From the NCBI GenBank assembly GCA_963789175.1, contig CAWBJO010000006.1, positions 248,001 to 312,000 of the forward strand: DNA of 64,000 nucleotides. The letters are read 5' to 3'. Positions within the stretch are counted from its first letter, which is position 1. Every line of letters starts with the position of its first letter. Under the pieces are notes generated by a model, which saw nothing but the letters and a program-made list of their open reading frames with translations, was not told where the DNA came from and did not search any database. Below are positions 42,911-53,938 of the stretch, one piece after another. Position numbers and translations under genes: made by a program. This DNA is from CAWBJO01 sp963789175. Its GTDB lineage: Bacteria; Pseudomonadota; Alphaproteobacteria; Rhizobiales; Aestuariivirgaceae.

Positions 42911-44347
42911 CTATTCGGCCGCGGCGCGGGTGCCGTGGAAGTCGAATCGCTTCAGGCGGTCGCCGAACCTGTTCAGGGCAATGGGCGCCACGGCCGGATC
43001 GAAGCGAAGGTGGAGCCTGATCGGTCCCGTCTCGTCGTCGATGCGGCCGAGCACCTCGGCATTCTCATAGAACCATGCCAACTCCTGTCCCTCGGAGCCG
43101 GCAAGCTCGATCTCGAAGATGTTCGCCGCGTCGGCAAGCTTCTCTTCGATGAGGGCCAGCAGGCGGTCGAAGCCCTCGCCGGTCAGCGACGACACCACGA
43201 CCGTATCCTTGCGGCGCGCAGCCTGACTCTCCAGGGCCTGCCTGGCAGCGGGATCTTCGACGAGATCGACCTTGTTCCACACCTCGACGATGGTGTGACG
43301 GCGCACGTCGTCGAGACCCAGCTCCTCCAGCACCTGTCCGACGTCTTCGGCTTGCGCGTCGCTATTTGCGTGGCTGATGTCGCGGACATGGAGGATGAGA
43401 TCGGCAGAGAGCACCTCCTCCAGCGTGGCGCGGAAGGCGGCGATCAGCATCGTCGGCAGCTCGGAGATGAAGCCGACCGTGTCGGAGAGGATGACGCGGC
43501 GACCGTGCGGCAGCGTGACCTCGCGCATGGTCGGATCGAGGGTGGCGAACAGCAGGTCCTTGGCGAGGACGGCGCTGCGGGTGAGCCGGTTGAACAGCGT
43601 CGACTTGCCGGCGTTGGTGTAGCCGACCAGCGCAACCGCGGGATACGGCACGCGCGACCTGCTCTTGCGATGGAGGCCGCGGGTGCGCTTGACGGTCTCG
43701 AGCTCGCGCTCGATACGCGTGATGCGCTCGCCGATCAAGCGGCGATCGATCTCGAGCTGGGATTCGCCCGGGCCGCCGAGGAAGCCGAAGCCGCCGCGCT
43801 GGCGCTCGAGATGGGTCCATGAGCGCACCAGGCGACTCTTCTGGTATTCGAGGTGGGCAAGCTCGACCTGAAGCGAACCTTCGCGGGTTCGGGCCCGCTC
43901 ACCGAAGATCTCGAGAATGAGGCCGGTGCGGTCGATGACCTTGGCGTCCCAGGCGCGTTCGAGATTGCGCTGCTGCACGGGGCTGAGCTGGGCATTGACG
44001 ACGACGAGCTCGGCCCCCGCCTCGCGAACCTTCTCGGCGATCTCCTCGACCTTGCCCACGCCCAGAAGGGCGCGCGGCTGAGGCGCCTGCAGCATGGCCA
44101 CTGCCGATCCGGTGATGTCGAGACCGATGGCGCGCGTGAGTCCGAGCGCCTCCTCGAGACGTTCCGCAGCGGATCTACCGACGGACTCGGGGTGCCGGCC
44201 GCGACTCTTGAGCTCGACATGGAGGACGAAGGCGCCCGAGCGCGGCTGGTCGGCATCGCCGCCCGCACGGCGCCGCTTGGCGACGGGCGCGTCGGCTGGT
44301 TCGTCCGTCTTGCTGCGCCTACGCTTCAACCGTCCCGCTTTCATCAT
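42911..44347 (-). CDS. hflX: ribosome-associated GTPase HflX
   Basis: A 478-residue HflX. The N-terminal HflX domain includes [20 protein letters not shown] and [21 protein letters not shown]; [20 protein letters not shown] follows, then the G domain with G1 [10 protein letters not shown]3 DTVGFI and G4 NKVD. It splits stalled 70S ribosomes. The start overlaps hfq by 29 nt at an ATGATG; an upstream extension inside hfq is out of family. The basic N-terminal tail of about 60 residues is long and low in complexity. Confidence 0.92.
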   Translation of the reverse strand: MMKAGRLKRRRSKTDEPADAPVAKRRRAGGDADQPRSGAFVLHVELKSRGRHPESVGRSAAERLEEALGLTRAIGLDITGSAVAMLQAPQPRALLGVGKVEEIAEKVREAGAELVVVNAQLSPVQQRNLERAWDAKVIDRTGLILEIFGERARTREGSLQVELAHLEYQKSRLVRSWTHLERQRGGFGFLGGPGESQLEIDRRLIGERITRIERELETVKRTRGLHRKSRSRVPYPAVALVGYTNAGKSTLFNRLTRSAVLAKDLLFATLDPTMREVTLPHGRRVILSDTVGFISELPTMLIAAFRATLEEVLSADLILHVRDISHANSDAQAEDVGQVLEELGLDDVRRHTIVEVWNKVDLVEDPAARQALESQAARRKDTVVVSSLTGEGFDRLLALIEEKLADAANIFEIELAGSEGQELAWFYENAEVLGRIDDETGPIRLHLRFDPAVAPIALNRFGDRLKRFDFHGTRAAAE

Positions 44348-44570
44348 CGAACAAGGTGACCGGCGTACCGGGCATGATGGTCGAAATCGCGTGTTTGTAC
44401 ACGAGCTGCGACAGGCCATCGCGGCGCAGCAGGACGCAGAAATTATCGAACCAGGTGATGATCCCCTGCAATTTCACCCCGTTGACGAGGAAGACGGTGA
44501 CTGGAATTTTCTGCTTGCGAACGTGATTGAGGAAAGTGTCTTGGAGATTCTGTGGTTTTTCTTGAGCCAT
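44319..44570 (-). CDS. hfq: RNA chaperone Hfq
   Basis: An 83-residue Sm-like protein. [25 protein letters not shown] and [19 protein letters not shown] form the Sm1 motif; [13 protein letters not shown] is the Sm2 motif with YKHA. The distal and proximal RNA-binding residues are intact, and the C-terminal tail is short, as usual in alphaproteobacteria. It pairs small RNAs with mRNAs. It lies between ntrX and hflX in the conserved order. Confidence 0.97.
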   Translation of the reverse strand: MAQEKPQNLQDTFLNHVRKQKIPVTVFLVNGVKLQGIITWFDNFCVLLRRDGLSQLVYKHAISTIMPGTPVTLFDDESGTVEA

Positions 44571-44736
44571 CTCGAACCCTTATTTTTGCATCGCCGCGTT
44601 CCCGGGTTTCGCGTCCGGAACGCAGCTTCGAAAAGGCGCGCTCAGCTCGTGCTGTCCTCGTGAGATTGGCCGGCGCGGGAAAATACTAACATGGCCTCCG
44701 GGACGGCGCGAATGGCAAGTTTCAAGAACCACGCGG

Positions 44737-46128
44737 CTAGTCCTCGTCGGCCCGGTTGTTGTCGGACAAACCTAAGAGCTTGATTTTGCGGTGCAAGGCC
44801 GACCGCTCCATTCCGACGAAAGATGAGGTTTTCGAAATGTTGCCGCCGAAGCGCGCCAGCTGGGCGGCGAGGTAATCGCGCTCGAATATTTCGCGCGCCT
44901 CGCGAAGGGAAAGCGCCATCAGCTGCTCGCTGCCGATGCCGCCGAAGCTCGACGAGACCGAATTCTGAGCGTCGTTGGCGAGCATCGCGGCGCTGATCTC
45001 CTGGGCGCCGTCGCCGGCGGTCATAATCATCAGGCGTTCTACGTTGTTGCGCAGCTGGCGGACGTTGCCCGGCCAGTCCTGCGTTTGGAGCACGGCGACG
45101 GCATCGGCCGCGAATCGGCGCTGCGCCTGGCCGGAGAGGGCAGTGTACAGCCGGGCGAAATGCTCGATCAGCTCCGGTATGTCGTCGCGGCGCTCCGACA
45201 GGGCCGGCACGCGGATCGGCACGACGGCGAGGCGGTGATAGAGATCCTCGCGGAACATGCCGAGCTTGATCAGATTGTCGAGGTCGCGGCTGGTGGACGA
45301 CAGGATGCGGACGTCGACCTTCACCCGCTTGGTGCCGCCGACGCGCTGGAACGTCTGGTCGACGAGAACGCGAAGGACCTTGCCCTGCGTTTCGAGCGGC
45401 ATGTCGGACACCTCGTCGACATAGAGAGTTCCGCCGTGCGCCTCCTCGAGCGCGCCGACGCGGAGCTGGCCGCCCTGCAGGTCCTCGGTGCCGAACAGCT
45501 CCTCTTCCATGCGCTCCGGCGCCATGCTCGCCGCGGAAAGTATGACGAACGGACCTTGGGTGCGCTGCGACCAGCTATGGACGATGCGGGCGGTCAATTC
45601 CTTCCCCGACCCCGGTGGACCCGATATGAGGACGCGGCTGTTGGCGGGGGCGACCTTCTTCAGCGCCTGGCGGAACTGGCGCATGGTCACCGAATTGCCG
45701 ATCATCTCGGTATCGACCCCTGCCCTGCCCCGCAGCTCCTCGTTCTCGCGCCTCAGGCGCGAGGCTTCGAGCGCCCGCCCAACGACCAAGATCAGCCGGT
45801 CGGCCTTGAACGGCTTCTCGATATAGTCGTAAGCGCCACGCTTGATGGCGGAGACGGCGGTCTCGATGTTGCCGTGCCCCGAGATGATGATGACCGGCAG
45901 ATCGGGCAGCCGCTCCTTGATGACGTTGAGAAGGTCGAGGCCGTCGAGACGGGAGCCCTGCAGCCAGATGTCGAGGATGATGAGCGACGGCTTGCGGTCG
46001 TCGATGACGGCGAGCGTGGCATCGCTGTTGTGCGCCAGACGGGTCTGGTAGCCCTCGTCCTCGAGGATGCCGGAAATGAGCTCCCGAATATCCGCTTCGT
46101 CGTCGACGATGAGAATGTCCGCTGTCAT
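44737..46128 (-). CDS. ntrX: nitrogen response regulator NtrX
   Basis: A 463-residue regulator: receiver domain (phospho-acceptor D53 in LIILDIWLQG), an AAA+ ATPase domain (Walker A SGPPGSGKE, Walker B TLYVDEVSD) and a Fis-type helix-turn-helix (NISKTSSFVGMERSALHRKIK). The GAFTGA sigma-54 contact loop is missing (the region reads LFGTEDLQGGQLRVG), as is normal for alphaproteobacterial NtrX, so it acts independently of sigma-54. It pairs with NtrY and controls nitrogen, respiration and cell-envelope genes. Confidence 0.95.
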   Translation of the reverse strand: MTADILIVDDEADIRELISGILEDEGYQTRLAHNSDATLAVIDDRKPSLIILDIWLQGSRLDGLDLLNVIKERLPDLPVIIISGHGNIETAVSAIKRGAYDYIEKPFKADRLILVVGRALEASRLRRENEELRGRAGVDTEMIGNSVTMRQFRQALKKVAPANSRVLISGPPGSGKELTARIVHSWSQRTQGPFVILSAASMAPERMEEELFGTEDLQGGQLRVGALEEAHGGTLYVDEVSDMPLETQGKVLRVLVDQTFQRVGGTKRVKVDVRILSSTSRDLDNLIKLGMFREDLYHRLAVVPIRVPALSERRDDIPELIEHFARLYTALSGQAQRRFAADAVAVLQTQDWPGNVRQLRNNVERLMIMTAGDGAQEISAAMLANDAQNSVSSSFGGIGSEQLMALSLREAREIFERDYLAAQLARFGGNISKTSSFVGMERSALHRKIKLLGLSDNNRADED

Positions 46129-46158
46129 TGGTACGCTACTTCCTATTCTGCCATCCGC

Positions 46159-48429
46159 CTATTGACCCGCAACCGTGCGCGCCTCTTCGACACCCGCCGC
46201 CGCCCGCTGGAAGATGAGCCTGATCTGGGCTCCCCTGCCCCCGGGAATTTCCTGGGGCGCGTCCTGCAGCAACAGGCGCCCCGCATGTTCCTCCATGATT
46301 CGCTTGACGATGGCGAGGCCGAGACCGGTCCCCTTGTCGCGCGTCGTCATGTAGGGCTCGGTGAGCCGGTTCCGGTTCTCCGTCGGCAAGCCGATGCCGT
46401 TGTCGGTGACGACGACCGAGACCTGGTCCCTGTCCTCCTCGATCTCGACGCGGATGTAGCCGGGAAGGTCGGGCGACTCCTTCTGGCGCGCCTCGATTGC
46501 CTCGCGCGCATTCTTCACTAGGTTCGTCACTGCCTGCGACACCAGGCGGCGGTCGATCGACATCGTAACCGGATGATCGGGCAGCCGAAGGTCGATCTCG
46601 TGCTCGCTCGCGGTCACCCGCTGCAGGATCGTCGCCTCCTTGATGACCTGGGTGAGGTCCTGCGATTCGAGAACGGCGCTCGGCATGCGGGCGAAGGAGG
46701 AGAACTCGTCCACCATGCGACCGATATCGCCGACCTGGCGGATGATGGTGCTGGTGCACTGCTCGAACACCTGAGGATCGGTGACGATCTCCTTGGTGTA
46801 CTTGCGGCGCAGACGCTCGGCGGAGAGCTGGATGGGGGTCAGCGGATTCTTGATCTCGTGGGCGATGCGGCGGGCGATGTCGGCCCAAGCCGAATTGCGC
46901 TGGGCGGACACGAGCTCGGTGATGTCGTCGAACGTCACGACGAAGCCATGCCGTTCCTCGTCGGACTTCTCGGTCGTCACCCGGACGACGAAGCTGCGCT
47001 CATGACCTTCGACGCGCAGGCTCACCTGGCCTTCGGTCCAGCCCGACAGCTTGCCGACCGCCTGGTCGAACATGGCGGCGAAGGGCGGGATCGCCGATTT
47101 GAGCGGCTTGCCCATGAGATCGTGGGAGTGACGGCCAAGTAGCTGCGTGGCGGAGCGATTGACGAGGTCGATGCGGCCCGACGGATCGACGCCGATGACG
47201 CCGGCACTTACGCCGGCGAGCATGGCCTCGGTGAAACGCCGCCGCTCGTCGAGCTGATAGTTGGCGCTCATGAGCTCGTCGTGCTGCGTCTTCAGCCGGT
47301 CCGTCATCTGGTTGAACGTCTGGCCGAGAGTCGTCAGGTCGCCTGGTCCGCGTTCGGCCGGAACCTTGACGGCAAGATCGCCGCGCGACACGCGGCGGGC
47401 CGCATTGACGAGGTTGATGATCGGCTCGACGAGACGATCGGCGAACCACAAGCCGAGCCACACAGCGGACAGGAGAAAGATGAGCGCGACGCCGGCATAC
47501 ATGAGCGCGAAGGTGAGCTGGACGCCCTGGCGCTGATTGAGCATCTGGTCGAACTCGACCTTGCTCTCACGCGCCTTTTCGAGCTGCTTCAGGACTTCGG
47601 CATCGACCTGGCGGGAAATGTAGAGAAAGCGACCGTCGAAATTCCCGAGCTTGATGAGGGCGCGGATATAGGGGTCCTCGCCCGGTGCGACGATGACCAG
47701 TTCGCCCTTTTCGGCCTTCTCGAATGCGTCATCGCGTGGCGCCTTGAACTGGATGCTCGTATTGGCGGTGACGCTCACGTCGAGGAACTTGCGCGCCCGG
47801 TCCATGACGTAGGCCGCCGACAGGCCGCGGAGAGCGGCATGCGTGGCCACGCGCTTGATGAAGGCCTGGCGGTTCTCGTCGAACAGCGGCCGCTGCTGAT
47901 TGAGATCGGAGGAGATGGAAACGACGTCGTCGCGGATGCGTTCGCCGGTTTCGCGGATGTAGGACTGGGCGACGGCGATGGAGCTGTCGACGATCGATCG
48001 CGTGCGGTCCGAGAACCAGGTGTCGAGCCCGCGGTTCAGGGTGACGGAGGCGAACAGCGCGACGATGATCGCGGGCAGGACGGCGATGAGGCTGAAGAGG
48101 CCGACGAGACGGATGTGAAGGCCGGCGCCGGCGATGCCGCGGCGGCGGGCGCGGATGAGCAGCCAGAGTTGCCAGCCGATCATCCCCGCCATGCACAGGA
48201 CGAGCACGAGGTTGGCGGCGAGCAGGAAGGCGATGTGCTCGCGGCTTGGCTTGATGGGCGCCAGGCCGGTCAGGATCACATAGGTGGCAAGACCGACCGC
48301 GATGGACAGAAGGACGATCGCGACGGCGACGACATCCGTGACGATGGTCCGGGTCGGCATGCCGACCTCGAGGCGGTCGTTGGCCGAGCCAGGCACGTCC
48401 TGGGAATCAATCTTGTCCAACGTGGTCAT
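46159..48429 (-). CDS. ntrY: sensor histidine kinase NtrY
   Basis: A 756-residue membrane kinase. Three helices near the N-terminus (about 35-115), a periplasmic region of roughly 170 residues and a fourth helix (TFALMYAGVALIFLLSAVWLGL) precede HAMP and PAS domains. The HisKA box has the phosphorylated His in [22 protein letters not shown], and the ATPase domain ends GTGLGLAIVKRIMEEH. It phosphorylates NtrX, encoded 30 nt downstream. I chose the ATG at 48429; a TTG 11 codons upstream is the alternative. Confidence 0.94.
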   Translation of the reverse strand: MTTLDKIDSQDVPGSANDRLEVGMPTRTIVTDVVAVAIVLLSIAVGLATYVILTGLAPIKPSREHIAFLLAANLVLVLCMAGMIGWQLWLLIRARRRGIAGAGLHIRLVGLFSLIAVLPAIIVALFASVTLNRGLDTWFSDRTRSIVDSSIAVAQSYIRETGERIRDDVVSISSDLNQQRPLFDENRQAFIKRVATHAALRGLSAAYVMDRARKFLDVSVTANTSIQFKAPRDDAFEKAEKGELVIVAPGEDPYIRALIKLGNFDGRFLYISRQVDAEVLKQLEKARESKVEFDQMLNQRQGVQLTFALMYAGVALIFLLSAVWLGLWFADRLVEPIINLVNAARRVSRGDLAVKVPAERGPGDLTTLGQTFNQMTDRLKTQHDELMSANYQLDERRRFTEAMLAGVSAGVIGVDPSGRIDLVNRSATQLLGRHSHDLMGKPLKSAIPPFAAMFDQAVGKLSGWTEGQVSLRVEGHERSFVVRVTTEKSDEERHGFVVTFDDITELVSAQRNSAWADIARRIAHEIKNPLTPIQLSAERLRRKYTKEIVTDPQVFEQCTSTIIRQVGDIGRMVDEFSSFARMPSAVLESQDLTQVIKEATILQRVTASEHEIDLRLPDHPVTMSIDRRLVSQAVTNLVKNAREAIEARQKESPDLPGYIRVEIEEDRDQVSVVVTDNGIGLPTENRNRLTEPYMTTRDKGTGLGLAIVKRIMEEHAGRLLLQDAPQEIPGGRGAQIRLIFQRAAAGVEEARTVAGQ

Positions 48430-48525
48430 GGTCGATCGATGCCGGGGGTGAGGTGAAACCAACCGCGTGATTCCGCCATTTTGCTCACGCTGTTGCCAAG
48501 AATCAACACCATTGTGGCAGTATTG

Positions 48526-49994
<1,469 letters not shown>

Positions 49995-49998
<4 letters not shown>

Positions 49999-51125
49999 GA
50001 GGCCGCCACCTCCTCCTGTTTCGCCGGGCTCGCCATGGGAAGAAGAATCCGAAACACCGTCTGCTTGCCCTTGCTCGTGCATTCGATGATGCCGCCGTGG
50101 TCGCGGACGAGCTTGGCCACCAAAGCGAGTCCCAGTCCCTTTCCATTCGGCTTGGTGGTGACGAACGGATCGAAGAGGCTCGCGAGGAGCGAGTCCGGTA
50201 TTCCCGGACCGGTATCCATCACGCTCACCTCGAGCGGCAGGGCGACGCGCTCGCCGTTGCCCGATAGCGCCAGCCGGACGCCGGGGCGGAAGGCGGTCGC
50301 GAGGCTGATGGTGCCCCCTGCCCTTCCGTCCCTGATGGCCTCGGCGGCATTCTTCAGGAGATTGAGGAACAGCTGGATCAGCTGATTGCGATCGCCGGGT
50401 ACCGGGGGCAGCGACGGATCGTAAGCCTCGGCGACCGCGATGCCCTTGGCAAAGCCGAGCTGCGCCACGCGCTTCACGTGATCGAGGACTTCATGAATGT
50501 TCACCGGCTGGCGCCGCAGCGGCCTGTCGTCGGAGAAAACCTCCATCTGATCGACGAGGTCGCGAATGCGGTCCGCTTCGTTCTGGATAAGCTTCGCGAG
50601 GACGCGGTCGTCGGGCGAGAGGTTCGATTCCAAAAGCTGCGCGGCGCCGCGGATGCCGAACAGCGGGTTCTTGATCTCGTGGGCGAGCATCGAGGCGAGG
50701 CCGGTGACAGTGCGCACCCCGTTCCTCTGGGTGAGCTGCTGGTCGAGCTTCTGCGCCACGGAGCGCAGCTGGATGCTGAGAAGCACGAGACCGCCGCCGT
50801 CGAGGACCGGCACCGTCTGCACGTCGACCATGCGCTCTCCGCCGGTGCGCGGCGTGCCGACATGGACGCCGTATTCATTGTAGGATTGCTGGCGCGATCG
50901 GGTGAGCGCGATCAGGTCGAAGAGCGGGCTCGTCGGCGGAATGATGTCTTCGAGCTCGAGGCGCATGAGCGAAGCCGAGCTCGCCTTGAAGAATTCTTCC
51001 GCCGCCGCGTTGGCATAGGCAATGCCGCCGACGCCTTCGACCGCGAGCACCGGACTCGGCAGCGAATCGAGGAGCGTTGCCGGCTCGACGCGGCGCTTCG
51101 GCTGTTCCCTGGCGAGCGCGGTCAT
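49995..51125 (-). CDS. ntrB: nitrogen sensor kinase NtrB
   Basis: A 376-residue soluble kinase. An N-terminal PAS domain (about 18-125) is followed by the HisKA box with phospho-His in [22 protein letters not shown] and an ATPase domain (N box [11 protein letters not shown]1 DTGPGIP, G2 GLGLALVAK). There are no membrane helices. PII protein controls its kinase and phosphatase activities toward NtrC. It overlaps dusB by 4 nt and is translationally coupled to ntrC. Confidence 0.96.
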
Positions 51126-52180
51126 GCAGCCACCTTCACGGTTTCTACTTCCGAAGCGCTGCGATAGAGCGAGCGCAGATGAGCCAGCACGCGGTCGGGC
51201 TCGGATTCACCCATCAGCGTGGTGCGCCAGCCGACCGCGTCCGGAGCCGAAAGCCGCCCGCGGCGGGCCAGGTCCGCCACATACCAGCCGAGGTGCTTCC
51301 GGGCGATGCGGACACCGTGGTCCCGTGGATAGTGCGAGAGCATCGCCTCGTAGTGACGCGCGACGATTTCGCCCTGAGCGGCAATGCCGGGCGCGGCAGC
51401 TGACGCGCCATCCAGCGCGGCGGCGATGCCGGCAAGGACCCAGGGCCGGCCGTAGGCGCCGCGGCCCATCATGACACCGTCGGCTCCCGACTCGGCCAGC
51501 ATCTGGCGAGCGTCGGCCTCGGTGATCGCATCGCCATTGGCGATGAGCGGGATCGATATCGCCTCGCGCACCTTGCGGATCGCCTTCCAGTTGGCCCTGC
51601 CCTTGTAGAACTGGCAGCGGGTGCGGCCATGGACGGTGACCATGGCGATGCCGAGCGCTTCGGCGCCGCGCGCCAGCTCGGGCGCGTTCTGCATGCCATC
51701 GTCCCACCCCAACCGCATCTTCAGCGTGACGGGCACCTTCGATGCTCCGACGGTTGCGGCAACGAGGCGCAAGGCATGGGCGGGATCGCGCATGAGCGCC
51801 GAGCCGGAGAGCCCGCCGGTCACTTCGCGTGCCGGGCAACCCATGTTGATGTCGATGATGCGGGCACCGAGGTCCTGCGCGATGCGGACGCCTTCCGCCA
51901 TCCAGCGCTCCTCGCGGCCGGCGAGCTGGATCACGAACGGATCTACCGCATCCCGGCCCTTCGCACGGCGGACCATGTCGGGGCGCTGGCGAACCAGCTC
52001 TTCACTGGCGACCATCTCGCTGACCACGAGCCCCGCGCCGAGATCATGGGCGATCCGGCGGAACGGCTCGTCGGTCACGCCGGACATCGGCGCCAGAAAG
52101 ACGCGGTTGCGCGTCTCGATCGGTCCTATGCGTATGCCCATTTTTTGTGCAATCACGAGGCTTGAGTAAGTTTCAGGCAT
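51122..52180 (-). CDS. dusB: tRNA-dihydrouridine synthase DusB (NifR3)
   Basis: A 352-residue flavoprotein. FLAPMSGVTDEPFRR is the FMN-binding start, INMGCPAREVTGGLSGSALM carries the catalytic Cys, and TLKMRLGWDD, VHGRTRCQFYKG and ANGDAITEADA complete the FMN/tRNA pocket. It reduces specific uridines in tRNA. In alphaproteobacteria the gene regularly heads the ntrBC operon, as here. The start is uncertain: ATG 52180 is given; ATG 52141 (MGIRIGPIE) fits the family N-terminus but lacks a ribosome site, and GTG 52192 is also possible. Confidence 0.93.
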   Translation of the reverse strand: MPETYSSLVIAQKMGIRIGPIETRNRVFLAPMSGVTDEPFRRIAHDLGAGLVVSEMVASEELVRQRPDMVRRAKGRDAVDPFVIQLAGREERWMAEGVRIAQDLGARIIDINMGCPAREVTGGLSGSALMRDPAHALRLVAATVGASKVPVTLKMRLGWDDGMQNAPELARGAEALGIAMVTVHGRTRCQFYKGRANWKAIRKVREAISIPLIANGDAITEADARQMLAESGADGVMMGRGAYGRPWVLAGIAAALDGASAAAPGIAAQGEIVARHYEAMLSHYPRDHGVRIARKHLGWYVADLARRGRLSAPDAVGWRTTLMGESEPDRVLAHLRSLYRSASEVETVKVAA

Positions 52181-52271
52181 CGTAGGCGGCACCTGAGCGC
52201 TTCACAACCGCCTTGCGACATCTTGCCCTCGCGCGGCGGGGGCACTAAACCGCCTGCGAGAGGTCCGCACC

Positions 52272-53441
52272 GTGCCGAATGCCGCCATCATCCTCGCAGC
52301 CGGATCCGGAAGCCGAGCCGGAGGCGAAGTTCCCAAGCAATATCAAAAGCTCGGGGGCAAACCAGTGCTCCGGCGCGCGCTCGAGGCCTTCTGCGCTCAT
52401 CCCGACATCGCCATCGTCCTGCCGGTCATCGCGACAGGGGACGAGAAGTACTTCCGCGATGCCGCTCATGGACTCGCCGTTACCCGCCCGGCCATCGGCG
52501 GCGCCACGCGGCAGCAATCGGGACATGCCGGGCTCGAAGCGCTCACCGCGCACGGAATCGAAAAGGTGCTCATCCACGACGCGGCGCGGCCGTTCGTGGG
52601 TCCGTCGCTCATCGACCGTGTCCTCGCGGCCCTCGACGGGCATTCGGCCATCGTGCCGGCGCTGCCGGTCTCCGACACGCTGAAGCGCGCGCCGGGCGGA
52701 TTGGTGGTGGGAACGGTCGAGCGCGCCGATCTGTGGGCGGCCCAGACACCGCAGGGATTCGACTACGGACGCATCCGGGCGGCGCATGCGGACGCCGCGG
52801 CCAAAGGTCAGTCGAGCTTCACCGACGATGCCGCAGTGGCCGAGTGGGCGGGCATCGAGGTTGGCGTCGTCGCGGGGGAAGCGGGCAACGTCAAGCTGAC
52901 ATCGGCCAGCGACATCGCGGCAGCGGAGCGGCAGCTGGCACGCGACGCCTTCGAGCGGTGCCCGGACGTGCGGATCGGGCAAGGTTTCGACGTCCATGCC
53001 TTCGAAGCCGGCGACCGGGTGATCCTCGGCGGCATCCGCATTCCGCACAACGCCCAGCTCCGCGGGCACTCGGATGCCGACGCGGTGCTGCACGCGGTCA
53101 CCGACGCCATTCTCGGCGCTATCGGCGAAGCCGACATCGGGACGCATTTTCCGCCGTCCGATCCTCAATGGCTCGGTGCGAGCTCGTCGATCTTCCTCGC
53201 CCATGCGATGAAACTCCTTGCCGACCGCGGCGGCTTCGTCGCCAACGCAGACGTGACGGTGGTGTGCGAGGCGCCGCGGCTCGCACCGCACGTGCCGGAC
53301 ATGCGCCGCGCCCTTTCCGCGATGCTCGACGTCGCTCCCGACCGGGTCTCGATCAAGGCGACGACGAGCGAGAAGATGGGCTTCACCGGTCGCGGCGAAG
53401 GGCTCGCCGCCTTGGCGTCCGTGACGGTGCGGCTGCCGTGA
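52272..53441 (+). CDS. ispDF: bifunctional IspD/IspF isoprenoid enzyme
   Basis: A 389-residue fusion for two steps of the MEP pathway. Residues 1-225 are the cytidylyltransferase IspD (AAIILAAGSGSRAGGEVPKQ; HDAARPFV), residues 232-389 the 2C-methyl-D-erythritol 2,4-cyclodiphosphate synthase IspF (RIGQGFDVHAFEAGDRVILGG; GHSDADAVLHAVTDAILGA). The zinc and metal ligands of IspF (D-x-H, His) are present. The IspDF fusion is common in Alphaproteobacteria. The start is a GTG after GAGAGG; the stop overlaps the next gene. Confidence 0.96.
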   Translation: MPNAAIILAAGSGSRAGGEVPKQYQKLGGKPVLRRALEAFCAHPDIAIVLPVIATGDEKYFRDAAHGLAVTRPAIGGATRQQSGHAGLEALTAHGIEKVLIHDAARPFVGPSLIDRVLAALDGHSAIVPALPVSDTLKRAPGGLVVGTVERADLWAAQTPQGFDYGRIRAAHADAAAKGQSSFTDDAAVAEWAGIEVGVVAGEAGNVKLTSASDIAAAERQLARDAFERCPDVRIGQGFDVHAFEAGDRVILGGIRIPHNAQLRGHSDADAVLHAVTDAILGAIGEADIGTHFPPSDPQWLGASSSIFLAHAMKLLADRGGFVANADVTVVCEAPRLAPHVPDMRRALSAMLDVAPDRVSIKATTSEKMGFTGRGEGLAALASVTVRLP

Positions 53442-53938
53442 CGGCGTTCGAAATGCAGCTGGTCGGAGACGCGCGGCGTCTGCTCGAGCTCTACCGATCG
53501 CACAGGCTGAGGCTAGTCACCGCGGAAAGCTGCACGGGCGGGCTGCTCGCGGCGCTCCTGACGGAAACCGCCGGATCATCCGAAGTGTTCGAGCGCGGCC
53601 ATGTCACCTACTCGAACGCGGCGAAGATGGAGGTTCTCGGCGTGCCGGAAGACCTGCTCGAAAACTTCGGAGCCGTGAGCGCCGAGGTCGCCCTGGCAAT
53701 GGCGGAAGGTGCCCTTCAGCATTCTCCCGCCGAAATCGCCGTGAGCATCACCGGGATCGCCGGACCGGACGGCGGCACGAAAGAGAAGCCGGCGGGCCTC
53801 GTCTACCTGGCAAGCGTGGGTCGCGGGCGAGCGCCGGTCCCATCGCGACTGCTCCTCACCGGCCGCGACCGCGGTGCGATAAGGATGGCTGCGGTCGCAG
53901 AAGCGCTGCGCCTGCTCAGGGCTCAGGTGGAAAAATAG
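53438..53938 (+). CDS. pncC: CinA C-terminal domain protein (nicotinamide-nucleotide amidohydrolase PncC)
   Basis: A 166-residue stand-alone CinA C-terminal domain. VTAESCTGGLLAALLTETAGSSEVF contains the conserved TAESCTGG motif with the catalytic Ser, then VTYSNAAKMEVLGV and SITGIAGPDGGTKEKPAGLVY are the family blocks. It deamidates NMN to nicotinate mononucleotide in pyridine salvage. The GTG start overlaps the ispDF stop by 4 nt. Its 3' end overlaps the convergent M20 gene by 16 nt. Confidence 0.92.
   Translation: MTAFEMQLVGDARRLLELYRSHRLRLVTAESCTGGLLAALLTETAGSSEVFERGHVTYSNAAKMEVLGVPEDLLENFGAVSAEVALAMAEGALQHSPAEIAVSITGIAGPDGGTKEKPAGLVYLASVGRGRAPVPSRLLLTGRDRGAIRMAAVAEALRLLRAQVEK

Noticed and set aside
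44737..46128. Loss of the GAFTGA loop in NtrX as a sign of a broken gene
   Set aside because: Absence of GAFTGA is a normal feature of alphaproteobacterial NtrX proteins.
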